A stretch of DNA of 64,000 nucleotides from positions 62,001 through 126,000 of the forward strand of contig MCFE01000010.1 in the NCBI GenBank assembly GCA_002104905.1, in the 5' to 3' direction. Every line of letters starts with the position of its first letter. Positions within the stretch are counted from its first letter, which is position 1. Position numbers and translations under genes: made by a program. Positions 53,361 through 64,000 of the stretch are shown here, piece by piece. The stretch is from Basidiobolus meristosporus CBS 931.73 (taxonomy: Eukaryota > Basidiobolomycota > Basidiobolomycetes > Basidiobolales > Basidiobolaceae). Under the pieces are notes generated by a model. That model did not search any database and was not told the origin of the DNA. It saw only the letters and a list, made by a program, of their open reading frames with translations.

Positions 53361-54119
53361 TCTTCTCCTATACCATTTGGAGTGCACTCTTTGGTCATAA
53401 AAATAATGCAAAGGCCTCTGTGCTACAGCAGATTTTCATCTTCACCTTTCAGATTTGGGAGTCAAATCCATCCAGTTTTTTGGCAAGGGTCAAAGTTGCC
53501 ATAATAGCTGCAGTTGTACTCCAGAGAGTGGTGGCTTGGGGCTCATAACCTGCTGTAAGAGTGTATGACATATATAATGGCTTATTGAATGTAAAAGCAG
53601 TATTAATACTTTAAATGGCCTTGGCAAAGCAAACATGTAAAGCATGTAATGCTTTTGGCTACTTGCACAATTTGGCAAATTCCAATGTCCTGGGTATGTG
53701 GTAATCCAAACAAAACATTGCAAGTAAATCCCCATAAGAAACTAAATCAAAATTCTCAAGGATTTGTAGGAGATGCTCTAAGTAGCCAACTCAGGTGATG
53801 TCAGGTGTAATTACAGATTGTGGTTTTCTCTTAATGATACTGAGTGTTGAAGTAGTATTTCTGCTTTAACATACCCTTAGCATGAAAAGCACTAAAAATA
53901 TGCTTATGAGGGTCCCAAGAATACATGTGCAAAGCGTGGGTGTTTTTGGAAAACTTAAGATAGTTTTCATACTCCGGGTACCTGGAATCTTTGGAAAATA
54001 TTTTCATTATATATCAGCAAAGAATTTGGTCAGTAGTCTCCAAGATTTGTAGCTAATGATCTGAGTGACTAAGATAGGTGAGTATTTTGGTGAAACTGAG
54101 AATATTTACCACACTTTGT
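53361..54119 (-). pseudogene. Copia gag start, primer site and two decayed LTRs
   Basis: 53361-53533 is the reverse of the Copia gag start (compare Copia D 22,020-22,110). 53534-53550 is the primer site GGTTATGAGCCCCAAGC on minus. 53551-about 53,818 and about 53,819-54,119 are two consecutive degraded Copia LTRs ('GGTCCCAAGAATACATGTGC', 'GAATTTGGTCAGTAGTCTCC'). Confidence 0.7.
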
Positions 54120-54140
54120 AGATGCAATATAGTGTTAAAA

Positions 54141-54505
54141 TGCTATGAGCTACCACTTTAATCTTTAAGTTAGATCAGGTTTTAGTCAAATCAATTATTT
54201 TTATGCTTAGCTATTAGTGTATCTGTGTTATTTATCAAACTAGTAGTATTAGTCAGCAGATAAATCAGCAGATCTTTATCAGACAGAAATAGCTATATTA
54301 AGTAGGATCTTATTTGGTGATGATGATGTAATCAAATGAGTCATCAGCCACATCCTGCATTAGGAAATACAATTAGTTAGCAACTGATCTGGCAAAATGT
54401 ATACAAGGAGCAGCCAGGATCTCAATAAAATCTGTAAAGTTTCAGTGAATACAATACTAGCTAAACTCCCTATTTCTGTACTATTCATATATCAAGTTTT
54501 GTACA
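54141..54505 (+). repeat. Decayed F-family solo LTR
   Basis: TGCTATGAGCTACCACTTTA…TTTTGTACA, about 365 bp, clearly the F LTR ('CAATACTAGCTAAACTCCCT', 'AGTAGGATCTTATTTGGTGA') with many substitutions. Confidence 0.8.
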
Positions 54506-54649
54506 AAAGCACTGAACCAGGAGTGCTTCACAATTTATAAGATCATACAGGGAGAGTTTTGGGCTAGCATATTAATTCTCATATATGGACTAATTTAAAT
54601 CTCACAATAGGAAATTAATAATATCATGTTACATATGAAGTAAGCAGTG

Positions 54650-54757
54650 CAGTTGAGGCTGCAAATGAGCCCTATAGTAGCTAACACTAGTCTAAAGAGC
54701 TTAAGCAAAGTATCAGCTGCAGAATGACACCAAGTGGCTCAATATTTTGGTACCTCT
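54650..54757 (-). repeat. Fragment of a G-family LTR
   Basis: GAGGCTGCAAATGAGCCCTATAG…GGCTCAATATTTTGGTA matches the right part of 44252-44620. Confidence 0.65.
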
Positions 54758-55679
54758 GTGGCACTAACTAAAATATGATTCTAGCTTCCCTCTGAACCTT
54801 GGAGCAGTTCCCAGCTAATGTTTTGTTAACATATGTGTCTCCATTTTGTTTCCTGGCAGTAAGCAAAATCTACCAAGTTTTTCTCTACAGCCTCACTTAA
54901 AAAGTGATATTTTGCATGTGTGTGCCTGATGCTGAAGTACTTGAGACCTTGAAAACATTCTGCTGCTAAATAATTGCATAACAATTACGTACAGGTCTCA
55001 GCAAGTGCTGGACTCAAATAAAGCATCCCTTTGCTATCTTCTATCAATCCATGATCTGATGTTACCTCCTCTGCCAACAAGCTTAAAAGAGGACATCTAC
55101 TATGTATTGTACATCAATCCAGAAACTGTTAAAAAATTTACCTGATTGTTGTGATGCACTTCCAACAGTGCTGCATTTTATTGTATCTACAATGACACAA
55201 GTACTGATATACTTTATGCATTAGCAATAGCTTAGTGGTTATCACTATTTGTTATTTGGTACTGAGAATCTAAGAACTACATAAGTTGCAATTGATTTCC
55301 TACCATGATGAGTTGATCTATTCTTAAGATGACCTGCTAACAGAATAATAAAGAACACTTTGCTGTAAAGAAGAAGCTTAATCCAACAGAAACTGGCCTT
55401 GGAAAATCAAGATTCAGATCCATCATCAGGGAAGTTAACTGTGAGATATAGTTAGAGGAGAAAAGGTTTAGGCCAAAGGAGCATCAGCAGAAGCTGTGAA
55501 GCTTCAATAGAGATAAAAGAAGGTATTGCACACCATATGTGTAACTTGCTTGCTCTATTGGATAGTAAACTTGATCCATTGAATGGTGCTACATAGTGCC
55601 AGCCTGGTTATAGTGCAGGATTGATCTGTCACTCTATGGTGCATTCTTGCACCACAATATCTATCATAATGCCATTGGT
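54758..55679. other. No recognisable gene
   Basis: AT-rich sequence with frequent stops in all frames. I see no clear match to the other elements of the window, though position between two decayed F fragments suggests old transposon sequence. Confidence 0.4.
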
Positions 55680-56920
55680 AGGATACAGTTAGCCATTTAG
55701 ATTGCTACTGACTATGACACAGCTATGTCTGGAGTTAAAAGCCTACAGTCACTAATCAAAAAAGCTTTGATCATTATGAAGGAAGACAAAAGGAAGCAGT
55801 GCCAATGGAAACAGATGTTGTGTGCAGAGTCCCAGCTCAGATGAATGTAAGATGAAAGGACCTTTTTTCAGTTGCCACTAGCATGGGACATCCTAAAGTA
55901 CTGCCCTCAGGAAAGAAATGAAGAGTAGTCTACAAGAACCTCAGCCATATTTAAGTCCAAGTATGTAGTGATGTAGAAGACAAACTTGGAGAAGACTCAG
56001 AGCTCACCTCCCAAATGAAAGACAAATACTTATCCCAAATGACCTCAAACACAGGGAAACTTTTACACTTGAATGAAGTAATTAATGGAGTACCTGCCAA
56101 GTTCATGGATGACTCAGGAAGTGTTGAAATACTGAACTATTTGGTATCATTGAGCAGCTGATAACTTACCTAACAGTTTTGAACTAGTTTTGGTTACTGT
56201 AGGGCTAACTAACAGCCCTGACTTTGCCACTTTTGTCAGATCTATAATCCTATGATTATTCCCCTATAGTTAAGATCAAATAAGCATATTTATCAAGCAT
56301 TATGTGCTAACCTTAAGACTATTACAGAATGCTCCTGAGTGCTGAGAAGCACTCCTTGCTTGTTGTTACCGTTGGATTACTTCTACAAAAGTACAAATAC
56401 TGCGCTTTGTATGAATAAACAATAGTGCAACTATTATCACTATTTCTTGATAACATCCCTTTATGCAAATCACTTCTAAATTGCAACAGGAGCAATACAC
56501 AAGTATAGGCCTGAGGTATTTGCCTTAGCAGATGGAACCAACTGAGAACCTACCAGGACATTTTCAATTTAAAAGCAGCTGATGGGAACTCTTATATTAG
56601 AAACCATATTACTCAGCCAGTAATATGAAGATTAATGAGTATGAAGAAGACCTAGACCCCTACATCATTGGAAGCAGCATTTTTGTCCTTCTACGTGGAG
56701 AAACATGGCTACTCAATCATAATCTATCAACTAATTGGTGAGCACATGCTACTCAGATCCAAATTGACCAGCAAACAGATAAGTTACTACCTGCCAGACT
56801 GGACTGCTACTTGGTCAATACCGGTGTGCTTGACAAAACTGAGCTTAACAAGGCACAATTCTGTAGAGCACTTAGAAAAGGTACCCAGATGTTTCTCATG
56901 GTGATGCTGCAGGATGATTC
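55680..56920 (+). pseudogene. Decayed F-like gag and protease with a G solo LTR inside
   Basis: 55,680-56,121 resembles F gag from the region before the knuckle to the protease ('TATGACACAGCTATGTCTGG', 'GGACATCCTAAAGTACTGCC', 'ATGGATGACTCAGGAAG'). After the LTR at 56122-56488 the match continues (56489-56920: 'CTGATGGGAACTCTTATA', 'GTAGAGCACTTAGAAAAGG'). Many stops and indels. Confidence 0.75.
56122..56488 (+). repeat. G-family solo LTR in an F-like protease
   Basis: 367 bp, TGTTGAAATACTGAAC…CTAAATTGCAACA, flanks GGAAG and GGAGC (imperfect). Confidence 0.8.
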
Positions 56921-57268
56921 TGTTGAAGTTTCAAAGAGATATATTGGAAGTGAAATGGACAATTAGAAGATTCAGATGATATTCACTTGTTGATTTATTG
57001 AGTTGCAATATAGTATTTATACCTATTGCAAAACTACATACATGTCACTATTTGCTCATTATTTAAGGACTCTTAGGAGTACATGTGCCAAGTTTCAGCT
57101 CATTAGGTCAAGTTTCAGGTTTTCCCAAAATTCTGTACTTCATAACTACTAATAATAAGCAAATATCTTACAAGCTAATTTCTAAGTCTATTTTCTGAAA
57201 TATGTCATTTTACCAAGTGCTAGCTCATAATATATTTTTAGTTAGGTGGATTCCTACTTAGTTCAGCA
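56921..57268 (-). repeat. Family I LTR
   Basis: 348 bp, plus strand TGTTGAAGTTTCAAAG…TTAGTTCAGCA, followed by CTCCCACTAAC, the complement of a purine tract. It resembles 53012-53360 and sits in the F-like remnant. Confidence 0.75.
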
Positions 57269-57317
57269 CTCCCACTAACATAATATACTCAAATACTTAT
57301 GAGCTTGCTGTAGTGTT

Positions 57318-57410
57318 GTGTGACTTCTGGTTGAAACTGAACCTTGCCCTATGAAAAATAATTTGGTCCTGCAGGTGGATCCAATCCAGATCAGCCATCA
57401 AGATCCTCTT
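57318..57410 (+). pseudogene. H accessory gene tail fragment
   Basis: The plus strand reads 'QVDPIQISHQD', matching 'QVDPIRISHQD' at the H3 accessory tail (27,145-27,387). It adjoins the C-terminal end of the H2 transposase, repeating the convergent junction seen near 27,080. Confidence 0.6.
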
Positions 57411-57479
57411 TAGAGACCGTCACAATAGCAGCAGCTTGGAATTAGTCAACTTCCTAGCAATCTTATAACAGTATCATAA

Positions 57480-60400
57480 TGGTGTTTTGCTAATTTTACA
57501 ACCAAATACAGGGATAAAGCTTTACTATATTTTATTGGTGCTAGGAAGTTGTTTGCATGGTATTGTTGCGGTCTCTCAGTGCTCTATAACTATGTTAAGT
57601 GGATCCAGTTAGCCAGGACATCTAATTGCCTTATATGGCAAGAAACTTGACAGTATTTCAACAGCTTCACAGCAAAACTCTGATGGCATTATATTGGCAG
57701 TATGGCGGCCTATTGCTGGTTCTATAAATTGCTACTGTACCAATTTACCAAATGGTATTTCCTTTTTCTACCTCCCCTTGTGCACTTAATATATTACACT
57801 CTAGAATTACCCCTCTTTATTTGCTTGCCCACTACTACCTTGGGTATCCCACACATAGTTTGAATCAAAAAAACTATGGCCTCCTGCTAACTAACCTCTA
57901 CAAACATGCACACCTGCTGCAATTGACATTTCTTCTATCACCTCAACTTTACGGCTTTTTAGTGTGATACTTGCAAAGTTGCCATATACCTTGTACTGCT
58001 GGTAACAAATACATCTTGCAAAAATATGCTTGGTTGTTGCCACTTCTGCCATGAATACCTCCTGATATCCGCAAAGTACTTCTTGGTATTAAGCCAATAT
58101 ATTTCTTCTCCCTGCTTGATTCTAGTCCCCCTTATAGGTGCACTCTAGCTTTTATTTGCTGATTCCATATTGAATGGTGTAGAATTTGGCTTGTGACCAC
58201 AAGATATCCGGCATATCTTGGTAGAGTTTTCCTGATAAAAATTAGTTGCTTGTGCACCTAACCCAACTTTTCATTACTTAACTGATTACCCACACATTGG
58301 GGCTGCTTAGCTTCTTAATGCCATAGGCATAGGTGTCTCCATGTGCACATTTGGCCTCAGTATTTTCCAACTCTTTCTGGCTGTCCTCCATGTGCCATCT
58401 CATCACATCCCTGACGGCCTTGAAGGTAATGTTTTTGATGAGATTAAGATATGGTAGTACCTGCAACTTGACTTGTCTTCCTGTATCCCCACACATCCAC
58501 TCCATAGTAAGCTCCCAAAAGGTGAGCCAAGGCCCAATATTCTCCACACACCATGCAAGATGGAGAAGAGAATGGATACAGTAGTGGCAGAGATCTACGC
58601 GCTCAGCTTTATGTTTGCAGTATAGCCACTCAAATCCCGTCACAAACTTCTCACACAACAGCTGTAGATGCGTCAAGTTGGCATTGGTGATTGGCTTCTG
58701 GATAAATGTTCCTACAATGTCCACACACAACTCCCAATGATTCCAATGTACTCTTGGTAGGAATGGCTTCACAACACCACTTGAATAAATACATGTCTAG
58801 TTCATCCAGTCTTTGCATTTGTATTGTTGCATATGTGTATGAATATTAATTGGAGCCTGTGAGAAGTACTTAGGGTAGCGGATACTCAGTAATATCTTGC
58901 CAATTCTTTCATATTTTTCCAGTGTCTCAAAGAGCTCATTTAGCTTGAAATGCCCTATGTACAACTTGGTCATTGGTATAGGGATATTGTTGAAAAGCAA
59001 ATGCATTGCTCTCAGTGGAAAGCTTTTACTCCAACAGATACCCTCTATCTTAAGTATCTCTAGTTTCCAATTGATTCTATATTATGGCAAATGGCTTATA
59101 GCATGCCAACTTTGCTGCAAATGCATGCTTACTTCTGTACATTCTATCTGTAGAAAGATGATGTTCTTAGTGCTGGTGTTTGGGTAATAATAATGTGTGT
59201 AAGTTATGGAGTAAATCCCCTGGATCTCACACATTTGACAGCATCACCATCCATTGTGCCCGGAAAAACCTGCTATCTTGCTGATGGCTGGGGTATCTCC
59301 AATGCAGATAACAATATATGCTTTTATATGACAGCCATTTGCCATTATCCTGCTGGAAAGCATACAAAACTCATCCAGCAATGAATACAGGTAGCTATCC
59401 AGGTTGAATGGTGATTTAGGCCCAGATACCAGAGAGACTACCATCAGATTATTGCTCTGATACCATAAAATGGGTGGCATATTTATATTGATGAGAATCA
59501 GTGGCCAACAGGATTTGCTGGTAGAGTACTTGTTTAATGAAAATCCATCAAGTGCTAAAGCATAGGCATGGTTATACATACCTTGAAAGCAGCCCTTGCT
59601 TCTTAGCTGTTTGTAATGTTTGCCATTGAATATATTAGATATTTTGTTGCTTGATTGATACTGAGGGCAATACTGTATAGCTTTGCAAAATTTGTTGGAC
59701 TGCATCAGCTTCCTCAAATGGGGTATGACTGGAATATATCCAGAGTGTGAACAATGTTTTCCCTCAATGGTGGTGGGTTCCTGACAATTTGGACACATTG
59801 CAGTGGTAGCATTTTGGATGTGAATGCCATGCAACTGTCAACACATGCTGAAATCAGGACAGTCTCTGGATCATATGTTGCCAGCTGCATGACAGTTGTC
59901 CACTTGTACCATGTACATGGTTAGTTGTATTCTGGTGTGATTTTGGCAAGAAGTAGTATTAAATCCTTAAAGCCCCATTACTAATATTAGTGGAAACACA
60001 CTACTTCTCTGGCTACAACATTACATCATTCAGCAGTTGTTGAATTACTGGGCTCACTTGGCTCCATAAAGTATCCTTGGCATTTGTTTCATCAGGTGTT
60101 GTCTCATTGCATATAGGGATTTGGCTGGGCTCATACATGGTACTATTGTCAGGGGAGATACGCTCAAATCCATTGATGAACCTTCTCTGTCAGAGCTATC
60201 ACTCTGCATGCCATATTCAGAAGGCTGGGGTGAGCTTAATGGTGTCATAAACTCACCTGACTCAGTTTGCACAAGGTGACAAAGACAGCCAGGTGCCAAT
60301 ATAGAAGTATCAACTGGCTGGCAAGATAATGTGGTACAGTAGTGACCAATGAGCGGTCAAGTATGACTTGGGTGGCAAAACACTGGCCGTGATCCTTGTA

Positions 60401-60507
60401 ATACTTCCTATGCTGTCTGCATGCTTCATGGCTGAGAGGCTTGTCACAATTGCCTCATGGTCTTTTTTCTCTCTCTTATGCCATTGAGTCAAAGTAGTCT
60501 TGTCCAT
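57480..60507 (-). pseudogene. H2 transposase (CACTA/Plavaka-like), decayed
   Basis: On minus, N to C: start near 60,507 ('MDKTTLTQWHKRE', followed by a frame change and the zinc finger), acidic linker 60,299-60,054, then 59,834-59,244 with 'CPNCQEP' (zinc pair), 'ALALDGFSLNKYSTSKSCWP', 'PKSPFNLDSYLYSLLDEFCM' and 'IGDTPAISKIAGFSGHN', and 59,006-58,278 with 'LQLLCEKFVTGFEWLYCKHK'. The DGF and GDTPA segments hold the two aspartates expected in TNP2-like DDE/D enzymes. Frames are broken between blocks. Confidence 0.75.
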
Positions 60508-60510
60508 GGT

Positions 60511-60752
60511 GCAAACAGTGGACCTTCAACAATGTAATGCTATTATATCACATTTTAGTCAATACTCAGGTGAACTTAAGACAGTCTTGTATTTGAGACA
60601 CTGCACCTACAACAATGTAAGATTCAATGATAACCTGCCATAGTAAGCATTATAAATAAAGTTGTGGCACCACATACATACATATATATAACACTATTTC
60701 CCCTTTGGTTTGACTCACTTCCATATGTATGCCATCATAGAATAAATCAAAG
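60511..60752. promoter_or_regulatory. H2 divergent promoter region
   Basis: Conserved with 22761-23041 and 43330-43633 in reverse orientation. Separates the two divergent H2 genes. Confidence 0.5.
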
Positions 60753-62740
60753 TTGTCTGGTTCTCAACCAAACCCCACCACTGCTGATGGTAACAGAAGA
60801 ATGGTTGGACAACAGCTTGCTTTGACCTTCAGTGCAACAAGCAGGGGCTACATCCAAAAAAGGCCCTGTGGACAGTGTGCCCTTGAAGGTAATAATGTGG
60901 ACTCCTTAGGCTCTCAGTCAGTATGGCAATTGAGAACCTCTGCAGAGCCACAAGTTGACTGTTATGCTCAGGCAGATGAGGAATGTAGCAAATGCAGTAC
61001 CCTCAGCTTGAAGATCCAGCAAGTGGCCACATGATAACATTGCACCACCACATATTAGCAAGTATTGTTGTCAGCCATACCAAAGCATTAATGAAGCAAT
61101 TAGGTGCAGTGGCTGATAGGATAGATGCAATGGCCCAGAGAAATCAGGAAATAGTCCAGAAACAGGAATGATGCAGATAATATGTGTAGAGCAATCAACA
61201 TCCCAGGTAGAGAAAGCGGTATCTTTAGCCACAAAGAAGGAACCAAGCTAGCTCAATGATCACAGCCAAGAATTGAGCCATTTCCAATGTAATCAGCAGA
61301 AGAACACCTGTACAGTCTTTGAAGCACAGCAACAGTGTCCCAAAGATAAAGCCCACAGAAAAACCTATCACAGAGTTGGGAGGGAGACAATGTGGATGTT
61401 TATACCAAAGCCGTAAAAATCAAAAGACATTGAAGATCTGTGAAGCCATTGAGTGCAATAATGAAGAGTGGGCTAATATACAGGAGGCTGTCAGAAGTCT
61501 AGCATGCCATCACCTTAAGGCCGGCATACCATGGGACCATCAGGAACTCAAGGCCAAGCAGAATGCACTTGACTTGTTCCATGAGCATTATCCTGGATTC
61601 AAACAGGCAAACAGATTTTGGGCCAGCATTGGTATGCTAAGAAAGTATCTTAAGAATAGCAGAGACTATCAAAGGCAGAAGAACAAGGGTGCCATGGCTA
61701 AAAACCAGCAGCTTCCTCAAGAGCCTCTTACAAGCAGGGCCAGAAGCTCTAGACAAGCATCAAAGAGACGTCAGGCAGCTGGAAGAGTGCCAATTAGGGA
61801 CAAGCAGGTAGACATGGATGCACCAGCACAACATTTATCAAGGAAAAAGCGTAGTACCACTCAAGTAGCACCCAGTCAAAGTAGCAGTGAAGGACCTGGC
61901 AGTGATAAAAACCAGCTGCTTTTACAGGAGCCCATCACAACTATGGCTGAGAGCTCAAAACAAACTGAAAAGAAACGTCAGGTTGCCAGAAGAGTGCCAG
62001 CAAGGGACAAGCAGGCCAAAACAGATGCATCAGAGCAGAATTTATCCAAGAGAAAATGTAGTTCTTTACAAGAAGCACTCAGACAAAGTAGCAGTGAAAG
62101 ACCTGGCAGTGATAAAGGAACAGGTAAAGGGAAAAATGTCTACCCAAGCCTGAGACAGGGAGGCATGCAAAAAAAACTGCAGTTCTTGCCAATTAATGAC
62201 GCAAGCCAGGAACAGACTGAATCCCATCATAGCCAAGAAGAATAACCAACAAGAAAACTGCTGTTTTCACAAGAGTTGGATGCACAGCCAGTTGAGCTAC
62301 ACTCCAGCAAGGTAGATGAGTTTGCTGAAAAAGGCAATTTGTCTACCACAGCCTCCACAGCCTCCATTGTTGACAGAGTAGAGATCACACTGACAGACAA
62401 GGCTACAACATCAAGAGCTTGAAAGACTATCACAATGCCTTTAGTGGAGTTTTGGAACATTAATAGGCACACCAAGAGGTTGCAGCACTTCTTCAAGAGC
62501 AGTGCTCAAGAAAACACATTGGAATATTGCAAGGATTTATTGCAAAGACTGGCAGATGAGGAGCTAGACCCTGCAGTGCCAGCTGAAGATCAGGACGTGT
62601 GGGAACCAGTGAATGGACAGTGGCATAAAGCCATTGGGTTCCTGCCAAAGTCATGGAACCAGAGCATTACAGCAGAAATACTTATTCAGTGGTGGATTTT
62701 AATGGAGTTACTGGTTAAGTATGGGGTATAGAGACTTGTA
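60753..62740 (+). pseudogene. H2 accessory gene with internal tandem repeats
   Basis: Not a family I can name. Frames: 60753-61034 ('MSGSQPNPTTADGNRRMVGQ', N-terminus), about 61,090-61,145 ('KQLGAVADRIDAMAQRN'), a 308-codon frame 61319-62245, and 62435-62731 (tail). The middle has a Trp-containing helical segment ('EEWANIQEAVRSLACHHLKA', 'FHEHYPGF') of a kind frequent in mushroom proteins. It also has two consecutive repeats of about 69 residues, each running from NQ-(Q/L)-L to PGSDK, rich in Lys, Arg, Gln and Ser. Divergent from the transposase, so probably the second gene of the transposon. DNA binding is plausible but unproven. Confidence 0.6.
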
Positions 62741-64000
62741 TAGGTCAATACAATTGGCAATTGAGGTACAACTGAAGTTTCAATGGAAATAAATCAATTT
62801 GTATGCATGAAAAGTAAGAGAAACGGTTGAGTCAGGAAGTAAGGAGTGTGAAAAAGAGGCAATAGCCAATCAATTCACACAAATGTAGGAGGCAATAGAT
62901 TGTCTGGGATCAGAAAGTGAGCAAATTGGCAGGGAACCAATCAAAAACCACTTACACATTGTTATGATGAAAAATTTTGACTAAGTTTTTTGTGAAATCT
63001 GGGGTGCAATTATTTTTCAATGGCCTCTGGATGGTGTCCTGACAAGATCAGTACCTCTTAGTCACGGGACTTTAACTTTGTGACAGCCTTTTGACAGGAT
63101 CATCCCAATAATTTTTCATAGGGTTGAAGAAATATAAGCTACCTAAACAACTACATCTGATGATACTCATAGCTTCATTCACCCATCGGAGTTGTAGTAT
63201 TTATATAGGAGAGCACGTATATTTCAAGTACCACTCTGCCAGAGTAGTGGGTCGTGCAGGTGCCACCCTCCTCTACAACCCAACCAGTATCATGCTAACA
63301 GGCATTGTTCACAAAGAAATCCGCCAGATCAATCAATTGCTGGCAACCCATGGGTGATGGAGATGTCCAACCTCAAGACCGTTCATACCATGGAGCAGAC
63401 CCAGGGTAGAACAGTGCTTGTATTACTTCCTGAGTTCCCCACCCAGGCCCAAATGAATCGCCTCATCCCCTCCTGCAAGCCAATGACAATATTTGGGACA
63501 CCAATCAGATTCGTTGCCACCAAAGCGTGCCCTACGAGCTGGGTTTTGCGGAACATAGAGATCTACCCTTACAATTGACAGCAGTCATTGGGCCAACCAC
63601 GAAAGGATCCATTTGTAGCTGGCACGTCACTTTCGCGTACCTGGTTCCACATTGCCCCATGGTTGTGACTGTAGTATGGGAGAGGGAAGGGAGTGGTAGA
63701 TAATAGCAGCTTGGAAGGTGCGGAAGATATGGGCCGGCTGAAGCCCAACTAGCTAGTCTCGGTCGTCAAGCAATTGGATTCTTATTTGGGTAGGTAAGAA
63801 CCTCCCAGGCCTCCAGCAAGGATTAGTGGTTTCTAGTCCTTATCTTACGGCAGATAAGCAAAGGACCCAACCCCCGCTAGCATTTGGCATCGACGGTCTT
63901 GCCTAAATCAACCAGCACTTCGTGAAACGTCGGTTCAGCGGATTTGGTGGCTTGTCGGCACCTGTCAACTCTCAGCGATACCATAGTTGTCTTGGACGCT
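62741..64000. other. Right edge: transition to CpG-containing host-like sequence, no recognised gene
   Basis: From about 62,950 onward CG dinucleotides become common and the transposon matches stop. Short open stretches (63124-63357 with 'RAGATLLYNPTSIMLTGIVH', 63354-63578) are not recognisable. This may be flanking host DNA, possibly with an untranslated or intergenic region. Confidence 0.4.

Noticed and set aside
62950-63060. Possible terminal repeat shared by 45,530-45,570 and 62,990-63,030 (GGTGCAATT…TTT…ATGG)
   Set aside because: Similarity is short and both are in the same orientation, so it is no convincing terminal inverted repeat for the H elements.
1-64000. CRISPR arrays, bacterial operons, ribosomal binding sites, rRNA genes
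   Set aside because: Introns and retrotransposons show a eukaryotic genome; no array or rRNA-like sequence was seen, and no tRNA gene was recognised by eye.

Overview
The window looks like a chromosomal stretch of a filamentous fungus, most likely a basidiomycete (Agaricomycetes). The evidence is a host gene with about 15 introns of roughly 50-100 bp, several fungal-type LTR retrotransposons, and CACTA/Plavaka-like DNA transposons of the kind common in mushroom-forming fungi. I cannot name the species. Host sequence is confined to the two ends: about 1-3,960 (CpG-containing, GC-richer) and about 62,900-64,000. Nearly everything between is transposon, AT-richer and visibly poor in CpG.

Left edge: an intact minus-strand gene for an RBM5/RBM10-like splicing regulator (RS-rich N-terminus, RRM, RanBP2 zinc finger, RRM, C2H2 finger, G-patch), then a small unnamed three-exon gene model at the host/transposon boundary. 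Next come old Ty1/Copia debris (4.5-5.3 kb), Copia A (minus, 5.3-9.3 kb, carrying two nested solo LTRs) and Copia B (plus, 9.3-17.7 kb). Copia B is split by a pristine 3,617-bp element, C1. Copia D (minus, 17.8-22.5 kb, TSD CTGAC) sits in the accessory gene of a Plavaka-like transposon, H1, whose transposase follows at 23.0-27.1 kb.

Centre: a nested stack. Transposon H3's accessory gene (27.1-43.3 kb) is interrupted by C3 (27,861-41,017). C3 is interrupted by E, a chromodomain Ty3 element (30,366-39,899). E is interrupted by C2 (35,644-39,260). LTR divergence falls in the order required by the nesting: C3 about 2-3%, E about 2%, C2 none seen. C1, C2 and C3 are one family of LTR elements that encode only Gag and an aspartic protease. 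A related family, S, is present only as LTRs of about 1.07 kb.

Right part: Plavaka fragments with G-family solo LTRs (43.6-46.8 kb), a truncated S LTR, a Ty3 element F (48,150-52,630, TSD CCCT) with a damaged RNase H, and Copia-like LTR and gag debris (52.6-57.3 kb). H2 follows, the best-preserved Plavaka-like unit: transposase on minus at 57.5-60.5 kb and a divergent accessory gene on plus at 60.75-62.7 kb.

The most interesting signals are: (1) in E, a textbook -1 frameshift signal (GGGAAAC, 6-nt spacer, perfect 11-bp stem) between gag and pol; (2) in E, an exact 11-nt complementarity between the predicted mRNA 5' end and the primer site, as in self-priming Tf1/sushi elements; (3) 4-bp target duplications of the C/S families that always have a central CpG (GCGC, GCGC, CCGG, CCGG/CCAG, GTGG/GCAG); (4) heat-shock-element and CArG-box motifs shared by the LTRs of C, S and E; (5) Copia primer sites matching the anticodon arm of initiator tRNA-Met. 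All comparisons were made by eye, without alignment or database search.
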